Below, one piece after another: positions 1 through 7,102 of a stretch of 10,417 nt of DNA. Below the pieces are notes generated by a model, which saw only the letters and a program-made list of their open reading frames with translations, ran no database searches and was not told the origin of the DNA. Position numbers and translations under genes: made by a program. The DNA lies in contig NZ_DASSWP010000218.1 in NCBI RefSeq assembly GCF_035704785.1, positions 1-10,417 on the forward strand, written 5' to 3'. Each line of letters starts with the position of its first letter. Position 1 is the first letter of the stretch. The DNA comes from Gracilimonas sp035704785 (GTDB lineage: Bacteria > Bacteroidota > Rhodothermia > Balneolales > Balneolaceae).

Positions 1-163
1 CACAGACCCGAGTGGAAAGTTAAGAGACCGCATGTCATTTAAAGGTTACCGTTCCGGACACATGATGTATTTGCGAGCTGAAGACCTTGCTACATCTAAT
101 GAGGATATCCGGGAATTTATCCGAAATTCAATGCCTGAAGAAGGAATGCCGGCTAAATATTGA
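1..163 (+). CDS. C-terminal end of S10 family serine carboxypeptidase-like protein (partial)
   Basis: An open frame runs from base 2 to a TGA at 161-163 and gives the last 53 residues of a protein whose start lies before the window. It contains YRSGHMMYLR (residues 16-25 of the fragment), then an acidic helix with EDLATSNEDIREFI. In the S10 serine carboxypeptidase family the catalytic His lies in a GHM motif close to the C-terminus (typically Y-x-A/S-GHM-M-Y), and both the motif and its distance from the end fit here. The nucleophile Ser and the Asp would lie upstream and cannot be checked. Bacterial members are usually exported peptidases that remove C-terminal residues from peptides. The gene runs toward the leftward DUF486 gene and ends just before a hairpin terminator. 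Too short for the ORF track, but the motif makes the call fairly safe; another alpha/beta-hydrolase is the main alternative. Confidence 0.72.
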   Translation, partial: TDPSGKLRDRMSFKGYRSGHMMYLRAEDLATSNEDIREFIRNSMPEEGMPAKY

Positions 164-190
164 GATTAAATATTTTATTTATTCAATTGG

Positions 191-218
191 AAAGGTCATC
201 TGGTAGGTGACCTTTTTT
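191..218 (+). terminator. Intrinsic terminator of the S10 peptidase gene
   Basis: Perfect 8-bp stem AAAGGTCA (191-198) and TGACCTTT (208-215) with a 9-nt loop, followed by T's through 218. It starts 28 nt after the peptidase stop codon. The T-tract touches the TAA stop (217-219) of the convergent DUF486 gene. On the opposite strand there is no T-run beyond the stem, so it probably works mainly for rightward transcription. Confidence 0.8.
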
Positions 219-573
219 ATGTTCCAAAAAGTTTAGATCTGAAGATAAAGAATACGGCACCTAGAATGCATAGTGCTGCCCAAAGGTAATCCAGCTTGAG
301 AGGTTCCTTCATGTAATAAAGAGCGAAGGGTACGAAGACCGTTAAAGCAATCACTTCCTGTAAAATCTTCAGTTCCCCGATACCCATTACGGTATAACCT
401 ATTCGGTTAGCGGGCACCTGAAGCATGTATTCAAAAAAGGCAATACCCCAGCTTATCACTGCAGCAATGACCCAGGGTTTGGTGTTCAGTTCTTTGAGAT
501 GTCCATACCAGGCAAAGGTCATAAAAACGTTACTAAGCGTGAGCAAGATAATAGTAATGATAGTCGGTTTCAT
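217..573 (-). CDS. DUF486 / DMT-family small membrane protein
   Basis: 118-residue, very hydrophobic protein with four likely membrane helices at about residues 5-22, 33-50, 70-88 and 95-112. The phrases FMTFAWYGHLK (17-27), SWGIAFFEY (41-49), LQVPANRIGY (51-60), LQEVIALTVFVPFA (71-84) and MKEPLKLDYLWA (88-99) are characteristic of the DUF486 family, which belongs to the drug/metabolite transporter clan. The length matches the family's usual 110-120 residues, so the protein looks complete. Four-helix members of this clan generally act as dimers, but no substrate is established for DUF486 and I do not assign one. The ATG has no Shine-Dalgarno sequence in front of it. The gene lies downstream of the cold-shock gene, separated by that gene's terminator, so it probably has its own promoter in 574-670. 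Convergent with the S10 peptidase gene. Confidence 0.88.
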   Translation of the reverse strand: MKPTIITIILLTLSNVFMTFAWYGHLKELNTKPWVIAAVISWGIAFFEYMLQVPANRIGYTVMGIGELKILQEVIALTVFVPFALYYMKEPLKLDYLWAALCILGAVFFIFRSKLFGT

Positions 574-670
574 TAGCGGATTTGATTAAGAATAGGAGTG
601 ACGATCAAAATTACCGCTTTATGGGACAGAAGGGAATGGTCTTAGAAAATAAACTGGAAAGCATAGGCAC

Positions 671-704
671 AAAAAAAGCCCCGAACAACTTAATGATCGG
701 GGCT
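671..704 (-). terminator. Strong intrinsic terminator of the cold-shock gene
   Basis: Read leftward, a GC-rich 8-bp perfect stem AGCCCCGA/TCGGGGCT (697-704 and 677-684 on the window) with a 12-nt loop runs straight into seven T's (671-677 as A's on the + strand). It begins 22 nt after the stop codon of the cold-shock gene, so that gene should be a monocistronic unit on its downstream side. Confidence 0.92.
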
Positions 705-726
705 CTAATTTCTTCGAATTGTTAAA

Positions 727-936
727 TTATTCGAGGATATAAACTTCAGTAGCGCTAAGGCCTTTGTCAGTTTCTTCCACAGAAAATTCAACTTCTTCGC
801 CATCATTGATGCCTTCGTTAAATCCGAGGTTCTCAATGTTGTTTCGGTGAACAAAAATGTCTTTGTCACCATTGTCAGGTTGGATAAACCCAAAACCTTT
901 TTGAGTATCGAACCATTTTACTTTACCGTATTCCAT
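727..936 (-). CDS. CspA-family cold-shock protein
   Basis: 69-residue protein that is a complete single cold-shock domain, a five-strand OB-fold that binds single-stranded RNA and DNA. The RNA-binding motifs are clear: RNP1 as KGFGFIQ (residues 13-19) and RNP2 as DIFVHR (26-31), with the usual MEYGKVKWFD opening. Family members act in the cytoplasm as RNA chaperones that melt secondary structure and can act as antiterminators; some are cold-induced and others are constitutive, and the sequence does not say which this is. The length is normal. The gene is followed by a strong terminator and preceded by a long leader region without genes (937-1246), which would fit the long structured 5' untranslated regions of csp mRNAs. 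A 62-codon frame overlapping it (705-893) is a shadow. Confidence 0.95.
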   Translation of the reverse strand: MEYGKVKWFDTQKGFGFIQPDNGDKDIFVHRNNIENLGFNEGINDGEEVEFSVEETDKGLSATEVYILE

Positions 937-1246
937 AATATAAATATATAAGTGTTGTTCGCAGGCACAGTGTACTATATGCTTAAAGAATGAGCATATT
1001 TCATTTCTAAAATCGGCTGCGAGAATTAAATGTTAGTTATACAAACCAGAGAAGGGAAACTATTACTGTACTAAATGAAAAAATACCGATGTTGCCTTTA
1101 ATTAATTTGCACTTATAAGGTCTCCTTATTTCTGCCCAATACCAAACTTTATTTGGGAGTAATGTGTGAAAAAGTGATAGAGATTATTTAAAATTTAGCA
1201 GCTATTCGGAGTTAAAGCTCACTTTTAACACTCTTAATGTTTTCAC
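937..1246. other. Non-coding region upstream of the cold-shock gene
   Basis: About 310 nt between the ends of the S1/P1 nuclease gene and the cold-shock gene. I see no gene in it. It must hold the 3' end of the nuclease transcript and the promoter and leader of the cold-shock gene. Small inverted repeats are present at 977-999, 1142-1156 (CCAAA/TTTGG) and 1211-1229 (GTTAAA/TTTAAC), none with a T-run that would make a convincing terminator. No confident promoter could be picked. Confidence 0.6.
977..999 (-). promoter_or_regulatory. Hairpin in the likely leader of the cold-shock mRNA
   Basis: ATATGCT (977-983) and AGCATAT (993-999) form a perfect 7-bp stem with a 9-nt loop, about 40 nt before the start codon of the cold-shock gene. 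AT-rich leader hairpins of this kind are common in csp genes and can affect stability or translation with temperature. Whether it lies in the transcript depends on an unmapped start site. Confidence 0.35.
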
Positions 1247-2026
1247 TTACCTATAGATCTCATTGATCAAGCCGGCCATACGTACCCCTGCTTTTAACAG
1301 GCGCATTTCAACGGTATCCCAGTTTTTGTAGGCATATTCGTAGCTAAGTTCTTTGTTTTCGGGCATATCGTACACCTGAGGCAGTAATGCCTGAGATTCG
1401 TAGGCCCATTCTAATACCGAACTGTTTTGCCATTCTTCAATTTGTTCTTGGGTAGGATGATTGATAAACCTTGATAATTCGGTAAAGCTAAGCTGTTTGT
1501 CATCGACCATCTCGCTGTCCCAAACGCGGTGTAAATTAGATTCTTCCCAGAACCATTGAAGCCTGACATCATTTCCTCCTCGGTCAGTTCCGTTACCAAC
1601 ATGAAGCGGTTGATGGAGATCACCTACAAGGTGAACCAAGACTTTTAAATTTTCAGCTTCTTGCTTTGGTGTTAATCCACCTTCTTTCAATTCAGAGACC
1701 ACTTTATCAATGGCCCAGATAATATCTCCCTCAGGATTTTTTTCGGCCGATTCATAGGTTTCACCGGCCGGGACAGTTACATAGTGCCATGGAGCCATAT
1801 AGTCGTAGCCGCCATCAGAGCGAACTTCGTCCATCCAGGTACTTACTTCCGCAAGACTTTCATTTCCCAACACACGGTTTACTTCAGCAGCCGCTTTTTC
1901 GGTGAGGTATTGTTCGGCAATGTGGCCTGTGGCACGGTGTCCTATCTGTCCCCAACGCAAGGTTTCACTGGTGCTGGAAGAAAAACCGAAGATAAAAATC
2001 GAAAGAAAAGTAATGAGTTTGGTCAT
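1247..2026 (-). CDS. Secreted S1/P1-type zinc-dependent nuclease
   Basis: 259 residues: a signal peptide (hydrophobic core about residues 4-17), then a complete S1/P1 nuclease domain. All nine expected zinc ligands of the tri-zinc site can be placed: Trp25, His30, Asp66, His81, His132, Asp136, His142, His166 and Asp170. Key phrases are WGQIGH (25-30), WHYVTVP (80-86), HLVGDLHQPLHVG (132-144) and NLHRVWD (164-170). Spacings W-x4-H, H-x3-D-x5-H and H-x3-D match nuclease P1. These enzymes cut single-stranded DNA and RNA and often act as 3'-nucleotidases, in the periplasm or outside, probably for nucleotide and phosphate scavenging. In P1 the Trp is the mature N-terminus and its amino group binds zinc; here no classic cleavage box sits directly before Trp25, so the processing site is uncertain. 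It follows the VOC gene by 79 nt, possibly cotranscribed. Confidence 0.93.
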   Translation of the reverse strand: MTKLITFLSIFIFGFSSSTSETLRWGQIGHRATGHIAEQYLTEKAAAEVNRVLGNESLAEVSTWMDEVRSDGGYDYMAPWHYVTVPAGETYESAEKNPEGDIIWAIDKVVSELKEGGLTPKQEAENLKVLVHLVGDLHQPLHVGNGTDRGGNDVRLQWFWEESNLHRVWDSEMVDDKQLSFTELSRFINHPTQEQIEEWQNSSVLEWAYESQALLPQVYDMPENKELSYEYAYKNWDTVEMRLLKAGVRMAGLINEIYR

Positions 2027-2105
2027 GGAAGAAGTTTTTGATTTGAATAAGATGATAAAGATAATGGCTCTAATATTAGGATACAGTAAATAAATTCAGC
2101 TCACT

Positions 2106-2627
2106 TCACTTTAACTCACTAATCAGATCTTCAAGATCAAGTGATTTGGTGAACATTTCTATTTTGCCATCATCCGTCCGTGGCCACTCACTTTCGGGGC
2201 GATCACGGTACAATTCAACTCCATTTTCATCCGGATCGTCCAAATAGATGGCTTCGGAAACTCCATGATCAGAAGCTCCGGAGATCGGATACTCGGCATC
2301 AATAAGCCGCTGAAGAATTTCAGCAAGGTCTTTTCGGGTAGGGTAGAGGATAGCCGTGTGGAACAAGCCAGCGCTTCGTTTTGGCGCGGGAGGTGCACCT
2401 TTACTTTGCCACGTGTTTAATCCAATATGGTGGTGGTATCCTCCTGCAGAAATAAAAGCGGCCTGATCTCCATAGGTAGTGATCAACTCAAAGCCTAACA
2501 GTCCGCAATAAAAATTTAAAGAGCGTTGCAAGTCAGCAACTTTTAAATGAACATGGCCAATTCGGGTTTTGTCAGGAACTTTATAAGATGTCTCCATTAG
2601 TAATGATCTTTTGAGATGTTGTTTCAA
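2106..2627 (-). CDS. VOC-superfamily protein (glyoxalase / extradiol dioxygenase fold)
   Basis: 173 residues with the paired beta-alpha-beta-beta-beta modules of the VOC fold. The first module starts at IGHVHLKVADLQRSLNFYCGL (about 23-43), a hallmark of this family; the second starts near LFHTAILYP (88-96) and ends in DPDENGVELYRD (131-142). Likely metal ligands are His25, His90 and Glu138, with YHHHIGLN (64-71) at the family's other conserved strand. It resembles the single N-terminal half of the B. subtilis CatE-like proteins, which have two such halves. Possible activities include ring cleavage, glyoxalase or thiol-transfer chemistry; the substrate cannot be read from the sequence. Met11 (base 2597) is a credible alternative start because the domain begins after it. 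It lies 120 nt downstream of the 2H phosphoesterase gene and 79 nt upstream of the nuclease gene. Confidence 0.85.
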   Translation of the reverse strand: MKQHLKRSLLMETSYKVPDKTRIGHVHLKVADLQRSLNFYCGLLGFELITTYGDQAAFISAGGYHHHIGLNTWQSKGAPPAPKRSAGLFHTAILYPTRKDLAEILQRLIDAEYPISGASDHGVSEAIYLDDPDENGVELYRDRPESEWPRTDDGKIEMFTKSLDLEDLISELK

Positions 2628-2650
2628 TATAGAAAATCACGGATTGATAC

Positions 2651-2656
2651 ATTATA
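2651..2656 (-). promoter_or_regulatory. Possible -10 box for the VOC gene
   Basis: Read leftward this is an exact TATAAT, 23 nt before the first ATG of the VOC gene and 53 nt before the alternative Met11 codon. No convincing -35 element is seen 16-19 nt upstream, and the surrounding TATATA stretch makes chance matches likely, so this is tentative. Confidence 0.3.
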
Positions 2657-2719
2657 TATAAATGCTGAAAGAGTAGCATCGCTTAGATAAATTAAAACCT
2701 TCACATTTGAAATAGGAGT

Positions 2720-2727
2720 GGGGGGGG
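2720..2727. repeat. Run of eight G (intergenic)
   Basis: Homopolymer of eight G on the + strand (C on the leftward transcript), about 92 nt before the VOC gene start and 20 nt after the stop of the 2H phosphoesterase gene. It lies upstream of the possible -10 box. Confidence 0.9.
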
Positions 2728-2747
2728 TATTGCCGGATAAATTTTTA

Positions 2748-3428
2748 TTAAATAACGAATCTCTTCACCGGAGTTACCTTCTCCTTTCTTTGATACCAGT
2801 CATTTCCCACTAATTCTAATTCCTGAATCGTGTCTATTCCAAATGAAATGTCTTTAATAGATTGGAGCTTTTGGACAAAATTCTCATGATCGGAAAGCTT
2901 ATTACTGAAACGAAGAGCCGTAATATGAGCAGTCTGTAATTTGTATCGCTTATCAATAGTGTGATATAGAGAAGTTTTTTCGAATGATGTTCTAAGTAAA
3001 TTTCGCAGCTTATTAAGGCTTTCATTCTCCGGATAACCACAGATCATTAAAGCAGACGGCGAAGCAGTGAGGCCCCGGAAGTTGATCTGGAAAGGAGTGA
3101 TCTGATCAACAGCGGATCGAATGGTCTGGATGTATTCACTGGTATCAATTTGTTGGAGGGTAAAACCCGGTTGACATGAAATAATAGAAAGTGCCGTGAT
3201 GTGCATATCTGAGACCGGATAATAATATTGATCAGGTGCAAGAGGGTGCAGATCACGCAACATTTCAGAGATCCGAAGCCTGATCTCAAGCGTGGGACGT
3301 ATTAGTAAAGTCAATCCATAACGGTCATCTGCCGGATCGCTGATCTTATGATCCAGCTTGAATTCGCCGGATCTGAATTTTTGAATAGCATTAACCCATA
3401 GCTGTTCATAATGTGCTTCTAATTCCAT
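2748..3428 (-). CDS. 2H phosphoesterase (2'-5' RNA ligase-like protein)
   Basis: 226 residues carrying two HxT motifs, MHITAL (residues 75-80, His76/Thr78) and AHITALRF (167-174, His168/Thr170), spaced 92 residues apart. This pair is the signature of the 2H phosphoesterase superfamily, in which two copies of an alpha-beta module face each other and the two His act as acid and base. Known members cleave or form 2'-5' or cyclic phosphodiester bonds in RNA or nucleotides (LigT/ThpR, CPDase). The N-terminal stretch with RYGLTLLIRP (36-45) and the closing ELELVGNDWY (203-212) fit soluble bacterial members. Related proteins are sometimes annotated 'mutarotase', which the HxT motifs do not support. 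It starts 13 nt after the amidase stop, so the two are almost certainly cotranscribed, although no functional link is obvious. Confidence 0.82.
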   Translation of the reverse strand: MELEAHYEQLWVNAIQKFRSGEFKLDHKISDPADDRYGLTLLIRPTLEIRLRISEMLRDLHPLAPDQYYYPVSDMHITALSIISCQPGFTLQQIDTSEYIQTIRSAVDQITPFQINFRGLTASPSALMICGYPENESLNKLRNLLRTSFEKTSLYHTIDKRYKLQTAHITALRFSNKLSDHENFVQKLQSIKDISFGIDTIQELELVGNDWYQRKEKVTPVKRFVI

Positions 3429-3441
3429 TTTCAGCAGCAGA

Positions 3442-5112
3442 TCAATCTATAAATAGGGGAGGATGTTTTTTGTGGTGGTTGGTAGCTTCCTGGTAAGCTT
3501 TTGCTACTGACAATAAAGATGCTTCATCAAAAAGATCTCCCACAAAAGTAATACTTGTCGGGCTCCCTCCATCCGTAAAGCCATTGGGTAGAACCACGCT
3601 TGGATGTCCGGTTAAATTAGTGATCAGTAAATTCCCGCCGCCAAATGCAGGAGAGATATACACATCAACTTGCTGCATTACTGAATCCATCTTTTGAATC
3701 AGCTCATAACGAGCACGGTTGGCATTGATGTATTCGATAGCCGGAATAAAATGAGCCGCACGAAATGTATTTGGCCATGCATTGGGAGACTGCCATTGCA
3801 TCATATCATCCTGATCGGTAAGTGTAAGCTGATCAAAAGCAGCGGCACCTTCAGCGGTTAATATCAGGCGGAGTGGTCCAACTTCATAATCAGGAAGATC
3901 GATTGGGATCAATTCCACATCCATATTACGAAAGGTCTCCAGAACCAGGCTGTCTCTTTGTTTATTCCAGTAATCTTGCTCAAATGCAGATCTTAAGTAG
4001 CCGATCCGCAGCGTTTTGATGTCCAGATCTGCATTGTAGTTAAAAGGTAAGTCAATGATGGTTTGATCAATGCCATCCGGCCCATATATAGCGTTAAAAA
4101 CTATTGCTGCATCTTCTACGCTTCGGGTGATAGGGCCAATTTTATCCATCGTCCAGCTTAAAGCCATAGCTCCTGTTCTGCTCACTCTGCCGTAGGTTGG
4201 GCGAAGCGCAGTAGTACCGTTTCTTGTTGAAGGAGATACCAATGAACCTAAGGTCTCAGACCCGATCGCAAATGGGAATAATCCTGCCGCAGTACCTGAG
4301 GCAGACCCTGCAGAAGATCCACTTGAACCTTGTTCAAGGTTCCAGGGATTATTGGTACGCCCACCGAACCAAATGTCTCCATAAGCGAGCGCCCCAAGGG
4401 TCGTTTTTGCAATAAGTATCGCGCCAGCATCATCTAGTTTGTTAACAACGGTTGCTGTCTCATTGATCTGCTGATCTTTATATGGAGCTGCACCCCAAGT
4501 GGTCTTATATCCTTCAACTGCCAACAGGTCTTTGGCACCGTAAGGAATTCCATGTAACGGGCCTCTGTAAATACCCTGTTCCAATTCCACATCCATTTGT
4601 TCGGCTCTTTCCAGGGCGCGTTCCCGGGTCACTGTTATTATGGCCTCAAGTTTATCATCATGTTCTTCAATGCGGTCAAGGAAAAACTCAGTCAATTCAA
4701 CAGAAGAGATCTTACGATCTTTTATAAGTGAAGCCAATTCACCGATGGTATAAAAAGCTAATTCGTTGCGATCTTCGGGAAGCTCAACATTAGTTGGAAG
4801 ATCCCAGACTTGTGCTCGCTGCTGAAAATTAAATCGCTTTCCAACGGGAATAGGATTGAAATTGATGGCAGGCGGAGTAGAGTTATTTAGTTTTAAGTCC
4901 CGGATAGCCTCGAGGTCTTCACGGGTATCTTCCAAAGCATCGATCATCGTGTCCCTCTCAGTTTGTGTGAATTCAAGCCCTATAACGGAAGCGGCATCTT
5001 GGATCATTGCCGAAGTAATGGGAGTATTTTTGTCCTGGATGAGAGTGAAGGCCAGAAGGAAACCCAAAGTTAGTCCTCCGGCAAAAAGCATGATTTTATT
5101 GAGCTTTTTCAT
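3442..5112 (-). CDS. Exported or membrane-anchored amidase-signature hydrolase
   Basis: 556 residues. Residues 7-25 form a hydrophobic signal or anchor segment after a KKLNK start, followed by an extension rich in acidic residues (about 30-115) before the amidase fold. The Ser-cisSer-Lys triad is complete: Lys194 in GIPYGAKD (188-195), cis-Ser266 in GSSAGS (265-270) and nucleophile Ser290 in GSETLGS (284-290). The 24-residue spacing between the two serines equals that in fatty-acid amide hydrolase and other family members. The family hydrolyses carboxamides, from small amides to peptide amides; many exported FCB homologues have this same extended N-terminus, and the natural substrate is unknown. 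It is not GatA: it has an export signal and no GatB/GatC partner nearby. First gene of a two-gene unit with the 2H phosphoesterase, preceded by a promoter-like sequence. Confidence 0.9.
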   Translation of the reverse strand: MKKLNKIMLFAGGLTLGFLLAFTLIQDKNTPITSAMIQDAASVIGLEFTQTERDTMIDALEDTREDLEAIRDLKLNNSTPPAINFNPIPVGKRFNFQQRAQVWDLPTNVELPEDRNELAFYTIGELASLIKDRKISSVELTEFFLDRIEEHDDKLEAIITVTRERALERAEQMDVELEQGIYRGPLHGIPYGAKDLLAVEGYKTTWGAAPYKDQQINETATVVNKLDDAGAILIAKTTLGALAYGDIWFGGRTNNPWNLEQGSSGSSAGSASGTAAGLFPFAIGSETLGSLVSPSTRNGTTALRPTYGRVSRTGAMALSWTMDKIGPITRSVEDAAIVFNAIYGPDGIDQTIIDLPFNYNADLDIKTLRIGYLRSAFEQDYWNKQRDSLVLETFRNMDVELIPIDLPDYEVGPLRLILTAEGAAAFDQLTLTDQDDMMQWQSPNAWPNTFRAAHFIPAIEYINANRARYELIQKMDSVMQQVDVYISPAFGGGNLLITNLTGHPSVVLPNGFTDGGSPTSITFVGDLFDEASLLSVAKAYQEATNHHKKHPPLFID

Positions 5113-5161
5113 GATGATATTCTGTAATAAATGGGTTAGTAGATCTTATTTAGCCGCCCGA

Positions 5162-5190
5162 ATTATTAGCAGAATCAGCCAGTAAGTCAA
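5162..5190 (-). promoter_or_regulatory. Promoter-like sequence for the amidase gene
   Basis: Read leftward: TTGACT (5190-5185), a 16-17 nt spacer, then TAATAA/AATAAT (5168-5162), about 50 nt before the amidase ATG. This is close to the general sigma-70 form rather than the TTG/TAnnTTTG form described for Bacteroidetes. Just upstream, at 5192-5204, is the 13-base palindrome GTAAATAATTTAC, which could be an operator. Confidence 0.45.
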
Positions 5191-5232
5191 TGTAAATAAT
5201 TTACTTTTTACAAAAACTATAAATCAGGCAGA

Positions 5233-7068
5233 TCAAACAAATCGGCTGTGAGCACCTTTGATGTTTTGCTTTTCAAATGAGAAGCTGAATTTTGTGCCAT
5301 TATCCACGATAACTTCAAGTTTTGAATGTAGTTGCTTAATAAGGGTCTGTATGATGGTTAAGCCCATTGATTGTCTTCTTTTTTCCAGTAATCCATCCGG
5401 AATTCCTATCCCATCATCTTTTATTGAAATGGTTATCCGGTCACCGTTTTCTTTTAAACTTACCCAAATAGTACCGTGCTCTCGTCCAACAAAAGCATGT
5501 TCAATTGCATTGGATATAATCTCATTTAGTATCAGTGCACAGGGGACTCCCTGATTTACATTTAAAATGGTTTTATCAGACTCTATCTGTATCTCGAAGT
5601 TGTTATTATGAGTTTGAGATCTTGAAATAGTAGAGATGAGGTCTTTTAAGTAGTCATCAAACTCAAGATGGCTTAGCGACTTAGAGCGATACAGCTTCTC
5701 GTGGATAAGTGCCATGGATTTGATACGGGAAACACTGTTGCCAAGTATCTTGTTGAGAGCTTCATCTTCTGTTTCAAATTGCTGAATTTGTAACAGGCCA
5801 GAAATAACTGCGAGGTTGTTTTTGACACGATGATGGATTTCCTGAAGCAGCACATTTTTTTCGTGGACTGCATATTCAAGTTCTTGTTCATGCTTCTTAC
5901 GAGTTGATATATCCCTGGTATTGGATTGGATCTCTACTATGGTATTATCCTCGGGATTAAGTGAAGCCCTGCTTACGGTCTCTACCCATTTGTACTCCCC
6001 TGATTTGGTTTTTTTTCTATAAGCAACAGTAACAGTCTCATTATTACCGGGGTTCTCGTAAAGTACTTTGTGAGCTTCATCAACAAGTTCAAAATCATCG
6101 GGGTGGAAAAAATCAAAGGCATTATTACCAACCAATTCTTCTGGAGTATAGCCTAGTAATTGTTCACTGGATGGTGTTACATACAAATAAGTGCCATCAA
6201 GAGAGTGCCGGGAGATCATATCCGTAGAATTCTCAGTTACAAGTTGCTGTAAATCTCTTTCATCCTTAAGGGCTTCCTGAGTCTCAATCAGCTTTGTCAC
6301 ATCATTCTGCACACCAATAAAATGAGAAACCTCATGGTGTTTATCTTTTATAGGGGCAATAGAAAGTTCATTCCAAAAAGGAGTTCCGTCTTTTTTATAA
6401 TTACGGAGGATACTTCGCCCTTTTTTGCCATTCTTGATATAATCCCGCATATCTTTCAATACGTCTTGATCCCGGTCATCTTCTTGCAGGAAACGGCAAT
6501 TCTTCCCTATAATTTCTTCACGTGTATAGCCGGTTAATTTAGTAAAGCCATCATTTACAAAAACAATAGGTTGATCTTTTTTGTTAGCATCAGTTATAGT
6601 AATACCAACATTTGTTGAATTAACTGCCTTTTCAAGAATATGGAGTTTCTCATTTTGCCTCGCAATTTGCAGGGAATGCATTCGGCTTCGCAGCTGATTT
6701 TTAACCCTCATCTCCAGCATTTTCATAGGTACGGGAATTTCGATGACATCATCAACGAGATCCCATACCGCCTGATGATTCTTCAGGATGCGAGTGTCTT
6801 CAACTAAGAGTATGATCGGTAGGTAAACAGGAAGAGCTTCGTTTTTCAATTCCGTTAACTCTTTTCTGTTGGATTGAAAACTTTGCAGGTCAGTGATACA
6901 GAGGTCGAAACCTGAAGACGAAAGTGATGTATCTAAGCTATCAATTACCCTGAAATCACCGGATATATTTTTCTTGATCAGCCTTCGGTCGGCAGACCGA
7001 TTCAACGAAAGCAAGATGGTAGACTTGCTGCCGAGGGCTTTTTGATCTATGGAAATATATTCGACCAT
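5233..7068 (-). CDS. LOV-PAS sensor histidine kinase (HisKA_2 type) with N-terminal degenerate receiver
   Basis: 611 residues, soluble, no membrane segment. Domain order: degenerate receiver (about 16-128); short coiled linker; LOV-type PAS (about 146-260); second PAS (about 272-390); HisKA_2 dimerisation domain (about 400-475); HATPase (about 500-600). The LOV domain has the signature GKNCRFLQ (188-195) with photoactive Cys191, plus Asn223, Asn233 and Gln254; the Cys-to-Asn distances (32 and 42) equal those in B. subtilis YtvA. In this family Cys bonds to FMN under blue light. The kinase core has EIHHRVKNNL (410-419), with His413 the likely phosphoacceptor, the N box NEIISNAIEHAF (515-526) and the G1 box DDGIGIP (551-557). 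The receiver keeps Asp60 but lacks the acidic pair and the conserved Lys, so it is probably not phosphorylated. It starts 34 nt after the kaiC-like stop and no response regulator is adjacent. Confident on LOV and kinase; the output is unknown. Confidence 0.93.
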   Translation of the reverse strand: MVEYISIDQKALGSKSTILLSLNRSADRRLIKKNISGDFRVIDSLDTSLSSSGFDLCITDLQSFQSNRKELTELKNEALPVYLPIILLVEDTRILKNHQAVWDLVDDVIEIPVPMKMLEMRVKNQLRSRMHSLQIARQNEKLHILEKAVNSTNVGITITDANKKDQPIVFVNDGFTKLTGYTREEIIGKNCRFLQEDDRDQDVLKDMRDYIKNGKKGRSILRNYKKDGTPFWNELSIAPIKDKHHEVSHFIGVQNDVTKLIETQEALKDERDLQQLVTENSTDMISRHSLDGTYLYVTPSSEQLLGYTPEELVGNNAFDFFHPDDFELVDEAHKVLYENPGNNETVTVAYRKKTKSGEYKWVETVSRASLNPEDNTIVEIQSNTRDISTRKKHEQELEYAVHEKNVLLQEIHHRVKNNLAVISGLLQIQQFETEDEALNKILGNSVSRIKSMALIHEKLYRSKSLSHLEFDDYLKDLISTISRSQTHNNNFEIQIESDKTILNVNQGVPCALILNEIISNAIEHAFVGREHGTIWVSLKENGDRITISIKDDGIGIPDGLLEKRRQSMGLTIIQTLIKQLHSKLEVIVDNGTKFSFSFEKQNIKGAHSRFV

Positions 7069-7102
7069 TATGGTTTAGTTGATTTTATAATCAATTATTG
7101 AA

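Noticed and set aside
705..893. 62-codon leftward frame overlapping the cold-shock gene
   Set aside because: Out of frame with a clear cold-shock domain; its end runs into the terminator region.
1142..1156. CCAAA/TTTGG repeat as terminator of the nuclease gene
   Set aside because: Only five base pairs and no T-run on the leftward strand.
1211..1229. GTTAAA/TTTAAC repeat as terminator of the nuclease gene
   Set aside because: AT-rich six-pair stem with no following T-run; too weak to call.
1784..2093. Rightward open frames opposite the S1/P1 nuclease gene
   Set aside because: They lie wholly or mainly antisense to a gene with all nine zinc ligands in place and show no recognisable domain.
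3442..5112. Amidase as GatA subunit of the Glu-tRNA amidotransferase
   Set aside because: It has an N-terminal export or anchor segment, a long extension and no gatB or gatC neighbour.
4224..5185. Rightward open frames opposite the amidase gene
   Set aside because: Shadows of the amidase coding frame; translations are low-complexity and without motifs.
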